A program made the position numbers and the translations under genes. A stretch of DNA of 64,000 nt from Mytilus galloprovincialis (taxonomy: Eukaryota; Mollusca; Bivalvia; Mytilida; Mytilidae): positions 11,930,863-11,994,862 of the forward strand of contig NC_134849.1 in the NCBI RefSeq assembly GCF_965363235.1, in the 5' to 3' direction. Positions 22,301-32,087 of the stretch are shown piece after piece; position 1 is the first letter of the stretch, and every line of letters starts with the position of its first letter. Under the pieces are notes generated by a model. The model was not told the DNA's origin. It ran no database searches and saw only the letters and a program-made list of their open reading frames with translations.

Positions 22301-25300
22301 TATTTTTAAACGAAAATTTTAGATTTTCTTTCCGCATTTTTTTTTCTTTAATTTATTTGTTTGAATAATTAATAATAAAATAGTTGTCAACATCAGTGGT
22401 TACATTGTATGCAGCCAAACTATGTAGAGGGCAGTAGAACAGAAAACAATCTCCATTGTGTATATGCAATAACTCATATATTGAAGCGTAAAACAACGGC
22501 AGTCAGGCTCGCTATTCGGCCCTTTCGATTATTCTCAATTTATTGTTTTACTGATCTCTTTTGTTAAATAAAGTTTTTTTTTCATCTACAACTGCAAAAG
22601 GCGCAACAGATGTGTTAAAATCAGCAATGTGACTTATTTGAAGATTCATGTAACCTTTGTTGTTGTTTAGATATTTTATTCGAAGTTCGTATATCCCTTC
22701 AATCATTTATCTAGATATTCTTTTAACGTATAGATAGCGCGAAACTCCGAGTCACTGCACTATGCATCGGATATTCGGCATTTTTATTTCGACTAAACGA
22801 GGCTGCAAATTTATACATCCGAGCAGCGAAACGGCCGCACCAAATTTTAGCAAAGATATACTGTCGGACGGGAAAAGTCCAGAGATGTGAATATTTCCAT
22901 ACCCAAATCAATCCTTTTGTTTTGAAAAAGATTTTAAAGGTATACATTAATACGACAGCAACCCAACGACCCATATAATTCAAAACACTAAGAGTCAACA
23001 TACAGATTTTTTTTTATAGCTAGAAGCCTTTAAAGAATAAAAAGCCCGAAACTGCAAAATGAATAAATAATACAGAGTCAGTGAGTTTTTAGACAAGTGT
23101 TTGGTTGCAAAATTTCACGTGCTCTTTGTTAATTTCGATATGTGAAATTATAGACGGTGTAATATAAATCAGTATAAGCAAAACGCTGCATTGTAAAGTA
23201 ACGGTAAAATAAATAATGATTATGGATGACGGACGTCAAGTGGCATACTAAATGAATATTCAGAACAAAAAAATCAAATGGTAATATAATATGAAAACTA
23301 ACCCTGCTTTGTACTATAGACCGAGACACAGAAACGGATTTCTAACGTGTAATACTTTTGTTTTTTTAAAAGAGGGATGAAAGATACAAGAGGGACTATT
23401 TTAATAGTTTGTAATTCCACGGTTTGTATGTTTCACACCCGGGTTTCACAATTTTGACGAACACAATAGTAAAACTAACTGAATTGTTATCTCGTCCAGA
23501 TACTGGTTCATTATAAATAAGAAGATACGATATGAGTGCTATCGAGACAACTACCCAAAAAGTCACAGTGTAAATACATTTGTCTGCCACACCGTCGCAC
23601 TGCCTTTGAAATATTAGCGGGGAAATATAACGTTATTTTCGGAAAACGTCTTAATTTTTGGCGCAATTTGTGAGGCTTACGGGAGGGATTGAGTAAACAA
23701 TATTATATTTCTCAATTTTCTTCAAAAACGAGTATGGTGACAAATATTTTTCAAAACGTTATGACGTTCCATTTTTTTCAAAGAATAACATATCTTACTT
23801 TGGCCAAATTGACACCGTTAGAAATATTTAAAAAAATCAAAAATGTACAATTCAAATGTTCATTTCTTGCCGTTGTTTGGGTCCACCATGACGTTTTTGG
23901 CTTTATATGAGTGAGAATTAATGCTTTAAAGGGTAAAGTTAGATTTTTCTTACCATCTTGAATTATTTTGCTTCAATTTGAGCCCAATTATATAAGTATA
24001 TGTTGATTAAAATATCATATTTAATTTTTTTAAATAAAGAAATGTTTTTACTCCAAAATTGCAAAAATTTTCAGCAGCATTTTTTGCAAAAACGAAATCG
24101 ACAACATATATTTTTTTTGGCAAAATTTGATTCTCTGTCAATTGAAGAATAAAATATCTTAAAGGGAAAAAATTCTCACCGTCAGAAATAAACTGTTGGA
24201 TATGCCCTTAATAATGCCCAGCTAGAGAGTGTTCTATATAGCCATGGTAACAAGAATGGTGTGAATTGTAATTGTCATATACATGCTTTGATAAATGTGA
24301 CACTAAAAAAATATTCGGAAATTTAGTACCGAATGCATTTTAATAAGGATTATGTTCATACTGACCCACATGTTTAACATTATGTTTAAGCAAATTGAAA
24401 GTCAGAAACTTGATGTGTTTTGGTTGCCAGTGGCTGTCCTCGGTCCATGTGTGTACCAAGTCAGGAATATGACAGTTGTTATTTATTTATTTGATGTGTT
24501 TAAGCTTTTGATTTCTCTCACTCGGTTAGATACTTTACGTTTTGAATTTTGTCAAAAGTTCGGTATTTTAGTTAGTTTACTTTCTGTTATAGATAAGGTT
24601 ATAATTTATTGGTGTATTGATTGTATCTATGAGTTACGCTATTATTAACCATCTATACGGTAAAGATTTGTTGTTTCGTTTTACAATCATACCACATTTC
24701 CCTATTTATAAGTACAACTTAGCAAATTATCAAAGTAATTTTAGAACTTACCTGCAGTACTATTGAAACAATAAATTCCTACGTCTTCGTTGTGATTACA
24801 ATTTCCACTTCCCCACTCTTCGTGTGAACAATACATAAGTTTTTGTTCATTACCGGCACAATTAACATTGTCTAGCCAAATTCTCCCAGAGCCATCATCG
24901 ACATCACTTCCTAATGAAACACCAGTACTACAAAACATGAATATTGATTTATTGTTATACTATCAGTTACATAGTGTGCTAGTGATGACCTAATACGGTA
25001 TATATAGGATTTGTATATTCAATATGGGATGACAGCGAAGTTCCAATCCGAAAATGGAATGTACTGACCCCATATATACCGTATAAGATCACCAACACAC
25101 TTCAACTTCAAACTAACAAATTAATGTTACCAACTAGCTTAACATGTTTTATTTAGACATGTAACATATCAAAGTGAGAAAGTCTCCAATACCGTTAGCA
25201 TTAATAAACTACTTTCGTTAATCATTCACAAACGCAAGCCACCATTTATAGCTTTAAATGTGTTTTATGAATTCATTTCAATATTTCATCAATTTCTTAG

Positions 25301-26572
25301 TCTGTTGAAACCTGTAAGACGTTTTCTCAATACCTTTTTTAATCATATTTCTAGAAACATATAGGAGGTAATAGTAAGGCAATTATCATCAATATATTAG
25401 ATTACATTTAGACTTATTTTGCCGTCAATATGATACATCATAAAAGTACATATAAACGTTAATTTTCTACCTGCTATACTAAAGGCATTTCATCTACCTG
25501 GTGTTTATCTAAAATCAATTAACACACATTATTTGTCATGTTTGTTTACATTTGTTGAAAGGAATTCATTTGACGAACCAAAAGGGTATACCGTATGGCG
25601 GGTTATTTTCGCGGGTAAAACATTTCCTAGGGGCAACAAAGTATAGGAAAAATTGCAACGGTTTTTATTTTATTTGAAACTAAAATTATAATTATAAAGT
25701 TTAATGGATAATGAAATTGTTGCAGTCAAAAAGTTTTAAAACTTGATTAACAAGTGTCATTTGTTATAGTTAATTTGATTTTCGTACTCTGTTATATCCA
25801 GTTACTCATTATTTTGGTGTCATTGTCTTTATATTTCTAAAAGCAATTTGCGTTTACTAATTCCTTCAACCGTGACAACCCTGATACATACTATTGTCGT
25901 AACGCATCATCTTAATTAAACATTTCAAAATGAAATTAGCTTGCACATACCTGTATCCAAGTTGTTTACAGGCAACATGAGCATTAATGTCCCCAAATAA
26001 ATCATCACACACTGTTCCCCATACAAAATTGTAGAAAATCTCAAGTCTGCTATTCACAAGACGAATATCACCTTCAAAACAATGATAATAACTCTTTGAA
26101 TTAGTTAGAAATACAGTATATTAACATTTATAGAATTTATCTTTATATGAATTTTAGAACGATTGCTTATTTACTCATTTTAAATGTTACAATTAAGTCT
26201 GTGGTCTTCTGTTGTGTTTTTAGAATTCTAAGTTTTTTTATCTTCAAATTATTGGTATATAATGCTGTGTATAATAATTAATACTGTACCTGTAGTATAT
26301 GGTAAATAAGTATTGTACATGCTATACGTTTAGGAACAGTCAATTTGTATCCTTGCTAATGGTGGTGAATACATCCAGGGAAAGTCGAAAAAAGCATATA
26401 CAGTTTAATTTAGTTTGATGTGTCCGTTTTACTCACGATATTAAAAACAAATTGTCAATATATACTAGACAGCTATTCCCTTTGCTTATATAACATATAA
26501 CAACTTACCAAAAGATTGTCCATGAATTGAATATTGGAATAGTGAAAAGCTTATGACAACGAGGTGTAGCAT
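16325..26572 (-). CDS. SRCR - TSP1 - transmembrane receptor with tyrosine-rich tail (7 exons, 293 aa)
   Basis: The coding exons are 26572-26509, 26071-25951, 24927-24752, 20880-20707, 19891-19727, 18525-18504 and 16484-16325. All have GT/AG borders and matching phases, for 882 nt. Residues 1-20 are a signal peptide ([20 protein letters not shown]). Residues 22-115 form one SRCR domain ([34 protein letters not shown]). Its six cysteines at 43, 56, 85, 95, 105 and 115, and its coding by two exons, fit group A. Residues 123-175 are TSP1-like ([17 protein letters not shown]) with four cysteines instead of the usual six. A helix spans about 200-222, followed by WKKFK. The 68-residue tail has tyrosines at 245, 257, 262, 281 and 289. 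It is probably a surface receptor for a microbial or self ligand. The exact ligand is unknown. A 5' non-coding exon is likely, since an acceptor (ATTTCAG) ends 8 nt before the ATG. Confidence 0.88.
16651..16672. repeat. (TTTG)n microsatellite in the last intron
   Basis: Five or so TTTG units, directly visible, in the intron between the microexon and the last coding exon of the SRCR receptor gene. Confidence 0.6.
18000..18190 (+). repeat. AGACAACTCTCCATCC dispersed repeat, copy in intron
   Basis: GAAGATGTGGTATGAATGTC then GAGACAACTCTCCATCCAAG, followed by a TAGGTCAAAGTAC block. It is in the opposite orientation to the copies at 2.5, 31.1 and 33.3 kb. It lies in the intron before the last exon of the SRCR gene. 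Confidence 0.65.
18504..18525 (-). other. 22-bp microexon of the SRCR receptor gene
   Basis: On the minus strand the acceptor is AAATGTTTACAG, the exon is GTGATACCCGAAACAGTAAT plus AC, and the donor is GTAAGT. It enters in phase 1 and leaves in phase 2, exactly what is needed to join the membrane exon (ending phase 1) to the tail exon (needing phase 2). It adds the residues GDTRNSNT, and the open frame then runs to the stop. Without it the direct join hits a stop after a few codons. Confidence 0.8.
18855..19115 (+). repeat. two abutting dispersed repeats in intron
   Basis: At 18865-18925 there is a fragment of the GACGCGCG-core repeat (ACTCATCATAGATATCAGGA, TACGCCAGAAGCGCG). It is followed at once (18930-19115) by a copy of the family with ACTGAAAGTCC, GACAACTGTCATGTGCCTA and TGTATGACAGTCGCA blocks, which also occurs at 37.7, 51.0 and, reversed, at 24.4 and 53.7 kb. 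Confidence 0.6.
19205..19660 (+). repeat. dispersed repeat (TGTACAAGTAC ... GAGAGTTGTCTAA), intronic
   Basis: Blocks TGTTGGACTGTACAAGTACA, TTCTTATGTTGTACTGTAAC, GGGTTGGGGTCTAGCTTACA and ATTGTGTATGTATG recur in the same order at 49910-50160. The end merges into the AGACAACTCTCC family tail in reverse orientation. It sits in the intron just downstream of the membrane-helix exon of the SRCR gene. Confidence 0.6.
21151..24207. mobile_element. 3057-bp TTAA-flanked DNA element with 18-bp perfect TIRs
   Basis: The left terminus is GGGCATATCCAACAGTTT (21151-21168). The right terminus (24190-24207) is its exact reverse complement. Both are bordered by TTAA (21147-21150 and 24208-24211). Precise TTAA duplications are the signature of piggyBac and Kolobok transposons. 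No open frame longer than about 98 codons and no recognisable transposase lies inside, so it appears non-autonomous or internally replaced. It is inserted in the 3.9-kb intron between the SRCR-3' exon and the TSP1 exon of the minus-strand receptor gene. The perfect ends suggest a comparatively recent insertion. Confidence 0.8.
24405..24570 (-). repeat. dispersed repeat (GACAACTGTCATATTCCTGA family), copy
   Basis: The plus strand reads GTGTACCAAGTCAGGAATAT, GACAGTTGTTAT, CTCACTCGGTTAGATACTTT and ACGTTTTGAATTTTG. This is the reverse complement of the 37.7-kb copy and parallel to the one at 53.7 kb. It follows the TTAA element within the same intron. Confidence 0.6.
24973..25101. mobile_element. 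small MITE with about 30-bp inverted termini
   Basis: The left arm AGTGTGCTAGTGATGACCTA plus ATACGGTATATAT (24973-25005) pairs with the right arm ATATATACCGTATAAGATCA plus CCAACACACT (25072-25101), with about four mismatches or gaps. The total length is about 130 bp. It lies in the intron of the SRCR gene, about 50 bp upstream (on the minus strand) of exon 3. Confidence 0.6.
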
Positions 26573-29330
26573 GACTCTGACTGAAATAACCATTCAAACA
26601 AAAACATGTAACATTAATGAGTCTCGATTAATATTTATATTCTTTAATCGTGCACGAATATATCTATTAATCTTTGAAACAATTACTATAGTGTTGATAG
26701 TATATACTTTAATGGTATGATGAACCCAAGATTTGCGTGCGACATGTTTTTGATAAATCAGAAAATAACATATTGCTATAATCCTACGGCCATTTTTTTC
26801 ATGTTTTAATATTTTCAATGTTGCCACTTATGGCGATGTCTGATGTGGACAGGTTGATAATGCATAACAACAATTACCCGTTTATATTGCAGTGGAGCCT
26901 AAATATTTACGTGTGTTGACCATATTATTCTCTTACCGTCAATCTACTACTTATTACTTTTGACTTATTGACACTTATGAAGCATTTCATTTCGTGTTTG
27001 TTTTCAAAACAAAATCCACCCTAAATGAATTTAACGAGCATTAGTCATGTATCATATACTGATATTTTTTTCAGTTTTAATTCCTATATCAAAATTTGTT
27101 GAAATAACAATTTCATTGACAAATAAGTATTATTTTTCAGAAATACATACGTTTCAAATATAATCAATGACTCCACATGTCCGTTTTTTTTAACTGAGGT
27201 TATTCGTGTAACATCCTTTTAAACGAATAACATTGATATGTTGATTAATACTTGTCAATTATCATAACACTAGAAGAAATGATAACATTATATTGTATTA
27301 TGTTCACATTGTTTGTTGTTTACATGCAATCGTGAAATGGGACGAAGGGCTAGGTAAATACATATAATTGTATTTTATCTGTTCAATTATAAAATATCAA
27401 AAAATTAGGTCAAATCAATTGTTATTGTAATTCATGTTGAATATTTAAATGGCTTTTATTTTGTTCTACCAACCTGCATGACAATTAAAAGTCAACAATT
27501 TATTAATGCATGTGTAGGTGTATGAAAAAGGGGCGACAGATGTATATTCAAAATGTTTAGATACAGTTTATTTTTTAAGTTCCGGTTGGTTAACTTGTCG
27601 TGATAAAGCTGCAGCTAAACAGATCCTTCTTTTCAATATATTTAAAACAAAATAATTAATCTATTTCAACACATCATACATATATGCATATATCAATGCC
27701 TTTTACGAAGTAGTTACGTTACATTGCCAAAGTTTAGCATTTTACATTTTAAAACATAATCTTTGTATACACTTTTGTAATGTTTTGGGTCAAGATATTA
27801 TTTTGATGACATGACCTAGCTATAGGTGATAGTACATATTGTCTTATATTCTAATATTTTAAAATTCATTGGACGTATCCTCCAGTAGAATATTTAAATG
27901 ATGTTCTTTTGTTGTCGAGAACAAAACATCACTCTATATGACTTCTAAATATTAATATCACACAATAAAAATTGATGATTAAATCCATATGTCACACTTT
28001 AAAGACACGCCAATGACCAAAACACGGCAGATTAAATAAGTAATAATGTAAAAACACGCACAAAAACAATATATGGTTTTAAACATTACAGTGTGTTCTT
28101 ACAATCGTTACTGATGGGACTTTTGTAAACTAAATGCGAATCTGATTAACAATATTCCAAGGCTGGCATTTATGACGAATACGTGTATAGCATATTTTAT
28201 TTTTCAATAATCGCAATTATATTCACGAAAATAATTCTTCTTAATCGAAATCGTTTATTTAAGGAAAGTACGATAAGGCTAAGTTAAAAAAAACTTTAAA
28301 ATGTTTAAGTCAAATCTAACAAAAACAAACAGAAAAGGTTTATCAACATAAAAGTCTGCTTACAGACTCAAGAACATTTTTAAATATTTGATAGCTTACA
28401 ATACAGCATGGGTAGTGTCCTAATTAAGTGTCGTACTCTGAACTAATATGCTTGAGAGTACCAGTAACATGATAGTGTTTTTTTTTTATCTCAATTTCAT
28501 CTGGAAGTTTTCAGTTAAATATTTTGGTCTTTTTTATGATATGAAATTTATTTTAAGATATTGAAATTTAGTAATGTTACGATATTCTCTTTGCAGTCAG
28601 TTTAACAACGTTTAGTAGTCGTCATACATTTAATTATGTTTCTGTTCCACACATAATAAAAGAGATTATTCAAAATTCTGACAAATTTTGAGGTAAAGTT
28701 TCGTCCTGATTTAAAACTTTATAATTTCTATTGTATAGTGGTGTTACATGTAAAAAATTTGATTTAACGTTATATTGTAATTTGCTTTTATTCGGGTAAT
28801 ACGTGAAATAATTTTATGCTTGGTTTTGCATGTTACGTGTTTTATGAATGTATGCTATTCCAAAATTGTCAAATACTGAGGACTAAAACGAACGTGTGTG
28901 ATCCCACTAAAGAGCACTGGATGTGACATACATTTCACATGACCATTTCTTAAATTGAGAAATGTCATATCGGAATTTATAAATTGGAATAAGGGAGGGG
29001 ACAGGATTTGAATCATTTTTATAAGTAACATTCAAGACGTATCTCTAATTCATTTTTTTTCTAAGATTATTAAGAACTACATTCTTACATACATATGAAA
29101 TTGATATTGAAGCAATCAGGATATCAGAACTAAAGCAGTCAAAACAAACGTGGAAGAATTTACAATTATAAATGACACATCCGTGTGACATCATTAGGCA
29201 CTATCTGCATGTCATGTTAAGTAGTGCAGAGTAATATGTTCATTGAGCGTACATTTAATTAGTTTAAAATACACATTAGTGATGCAATGTACATATAGGA
29301 AAAACACACTTGATCTTTTAATTTAGTCGA
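26573..29330. promoter_or_regulatory. shared 2.8-kb region between two divergent genes
   Basis: The SRCR receptor starts leftwards at 26572. The ankyrin-death-domain gene starts rightwards at about 29361. The spacer has no exon-like frames, apart from a probable non-coding first exon of the receptor gene that I could not place. It therefore holds the promoters of both genes. No factor site can be called with confidence. Confidence 0.5.
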
Positions 29331-29344
29331 TATATATAAATAAA
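29331..29344 (+). promoter_or_regulatory. TATA box of the ankyrin-ZU5-death-domain gene
   Basis: TATATATAAATAAA lies 66-80 nt before a consensus splice donor (AAAG|GTAAGTAA at 29410/29411). This predicts a start of transcription near 29361-29370 and a non-coding first exon of about 50 nt. Confidence 0.55.
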
Positions 29345-29360
29345 ACCAGCGAGATACAAA

Positions 29361-29410
29361 ACAATTGTATGACATTGTTTTACATTGACTGTTTAAAGTC
29401 TGGATCAAAG
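29361..29410 (+). other. probable non-coding first exon (5' UTR)
   Basis: The stretch between the TATA box and the donor GTAAGT at 29411 carries no usable start codon in frame with the protein. The matching acceptor is TATTTTTCAG at 32024, giving a second exon from 32025 with the initiator ATG at 32088. The transcription start is inferred from the TATA spacing. Confidence 0.5.
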
Positions 29411-29909
29411 GTAAGTAATAAGGTTTTGTTTATTTATCATTTCTGCAACAAAAATTATTTTTCAATTTTGAAGATTAATATAACTGTATCTTTCCTCAAC
29501 TTCAAAAATGTGATGTAATTTTTACTAGTTATGTAGAACAGCTGTCAATTTTCCAAGTACGATATTGTTGAAATTTAGGAGTATGATGCTTGTTTATTTT
29601 TTTGAAATATTACACCGTCCGGTGGTCTTTAATTTAAAATATTGTTTAAACATTACAAAACAAGGTTTTGAATATGTTTCCTTATCGATTTCCTTGAGCA
29701 TGAAAACTAACGTACTTCAAATATAATAAATATAACTTCATTAATCTTTGGAGAAGACGTTACTAAGTTGAAGAACTTGTGTCTGATCCATTTGTCATTT
29801 TGAACAATAAAATATGTTTAAACTATTAATTGACGCATTTATGAAAATGGAAAGTGCACTAACAGTGAAACCTACCTTGTAAAAATGTGTTGTTATAAAA
29901 AGTAAAATC

Positions 29910-30075
29910 ACAAAAATATCGAACTCCGAGGAAGATTAAAAACGTAATCAAATGGCAATATCAAAATCTCAAAAACATTAAACGAATGAATAACAGCTGT
30001 CTTAATATTTCGTACGTATAGACATTTTCTAGAGTAGAAAATAACAGATTTAACCTGGTTTGAACAGTTTGTAAG
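29910..30075 (+). repeat. diverged copy of the CTCCGAGGAAAATTC dispersed repeat
   Basis: GAACTCCGAGGAAGATTAAA, AATCAAATGGCAATATCAAA, AACAGCTGTC and AACCTGGTTTGAA blocks occur in the same order as in the 37.7-kb copy. It lies in the first intron of the ankyrin-death-domain gene. Confidence 0.5.
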
Positions 30076-30894
30076 TTTTTGCTTTTGTAAGGCGGATGGT
30101 TAAATAACAGTGTTTAGCATATCAGAGTAATGGATTTATAATAATGAACAATATAGAAAAATTATTTTATATATCCATATAATTTTTCTTATCCATTCTG
30201 TATTAGAAAAAAACTAATAAATTTGAATAGATTTACTTTTGGCATGCAAGACATAAACTTGACGACAAGTATTCTATGACGTATTTCATGTTTAAATGTT
30301 AAACGCGACTTATATTGTCGGTATGGTATCTATGAGGGAAATGCCCGACTCATTTTAAATGACATCATCTTTATTTGCATGTTGTTTTTTATTGCTTTGC
30401 ATCTGACGACTATTAATCAATAAATATTTACTCAGCTAAGAATCAGGTTTCAATTTGTTAGACTAGATTTCGGAGGTATCACCGTAGTTGTATATCAGCG
30501 GATGTTCATATATAAGGTAAAAACAATTTTTAAATGAACGGCGAACGAGTTGAAAATCTCAACCTTATTTTCACATTTTTTTTTAAATGACCATCATACA
30601 TGTTTAAAATAAAACCCGTTATGAATATTGTACTGAAGGATTAATCAAACACTCGCATTGTTTTCTTATACATACAATTAGGAACGGAGACAACATGAAC
30701 CTTACTCCGATTTAAAATATTACAATTTTTTTATTAACGGAATGTTTCTGCCTTTTAGAGTCTTATCATACAAGTTTAAATGTGTGTTTTCACAAGGAAC
30801 TCATTTTATGATTGCATTTATACATCAGTACACAGTTTACAGTTTAAAAATGTTGTAAAGTTATTTACACTTCTGTGTTAGATTACTGCGAAGG

Positions 30895-31200
30895 TTACCG
30901 CCTGTTTAAATGTTTAAACTCACCGCATATGTGAGGTTCAGGATTTGAAATCATTTGTTGATGTGATGCATGTGTTTCGTGATTTTTATATAGATGAGAC
31001 CTTTGAATTTCCTGTTTGAACACATTTTTTTACACTTATTGTTTACTTACTTTTTTGGGCTCTGTATAACTTGCTGTTCGGTGTGAGACAAGGTTTCGTG
31101 TTGAAGGCCGTACTTTGACGCATTATTGTTTTCTTTTACACATTTTGCATTTGATGGAGAGTTGTCTCATTTTAAGTCATACCGCATCTTCTTACTTCTA
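30895..31200 (-). repeat. AGACAACTCTCCATCC dispersed repeat, copy in intron
   Basis: CTGTTCGGTGTGAGACAAGG, GTGTTGAAGGCCGTACTTTG and GATGGAGAGTTGTCTCATTT blocks, in the same order and orientation as the 2.5-kb copy. Confidence 0.65.
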
Positions 31201-32030
31201 TATACATGCATATATAATTATACATGCACAATTGCATTTGTCCTCGTTTATATATGTATTGACCGTTTTTGACTGATTAACCTAATAACATGTATGTAAA
31301 TAGTGTGTACATACATTTAAAAACTTGGCTCATGTATTGCAAGGTTTTAAATTGTATTATTTATTGACCATTTTCAACAATGATAAATCTTGTCTTTAGG
31401 TTGTTGTTATTGAATCGAGAATAAAACAGTAACAAATGATTATATTTTAAATCCCAGCTTTATTACCGTGATTGATTGAATTGTTCTTGTTTAGGTAAAA
31501 CACGAATGGTACGGGATTATTGATAGAATGTATCACATGCTTGATATTTGACATAGAGCCAACCTCAATATTGGAAAGGGCGCTAAAAATTACTTTTTTG
31601 ACTTCATACCACAGCTTTTGATTTTAATTTTAAGCCAGTATTATGATTTACTTATAAATTTGAACAAGTAAAAAAAAAGTCAAAAATGCATAGTTTGCAG
31701 ATTAATATTTGTGTAGTCTGTATGGACGGACAAAATCCGTCATGTGAATTACAATGAATAAGTGTTACAAATGTGTCTTATATTTTTAAATATAAAGGTA
31801 AAACAAGTTATATGAGCTTTTGTGGGTTAGTGTGATACAGGTGATAAAAACATTTATGAATTGCCATTTGATATTTCGTTTCAAAAAAAAATTAATGTCT
31901 TACAAGTTTTACTTTATAATATTTGGAACTTTTGTAAAACAAAATACTATAACATATTGTTAATTTCAGAATTTTCTCTACCGATATACAACGCGTTATG
32001 ACCTGACTTGATGATATTTTTCAGACATAT

Positions 32031-32077
32031 ATGCTGTCATAAAAAAGATGAAAATTTACTCCAGGTTTCAACGATAA
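32031..32077 (+). promoter_or_regulatory. two short upstream ORFs in the 5' UTR
   Basis: If exon 2 begins at 32025, the leader holds ATG CTG TCA TAA (32031-32042) and a nine-codon ORF (32048-32077, MKIYSRFQR). Both end before the main ATG at 32088. The main start has a pyrimidine at -3 and G at +4, so upstream ORFs could well restrain translation. That effect is inference. Confidence 0.5.
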
Positions 32078-32087
32078 GGATCGATCG

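Noticed and set aside
22723..23001. 92-codon minus frame inside the TTAA element as a transposase
   Set aside because: No acidic catalytic motif, DNA-binding domain or similarity to piggyBac or Kolobok features could be seen.
28116..28125. NF-kB-like site GGGACTTTTG between the divergent genes
   Set aside because: The last positions differ from the GGGACTTTCC consensus, and a single near-match in 2.8 kb is expected by chance.
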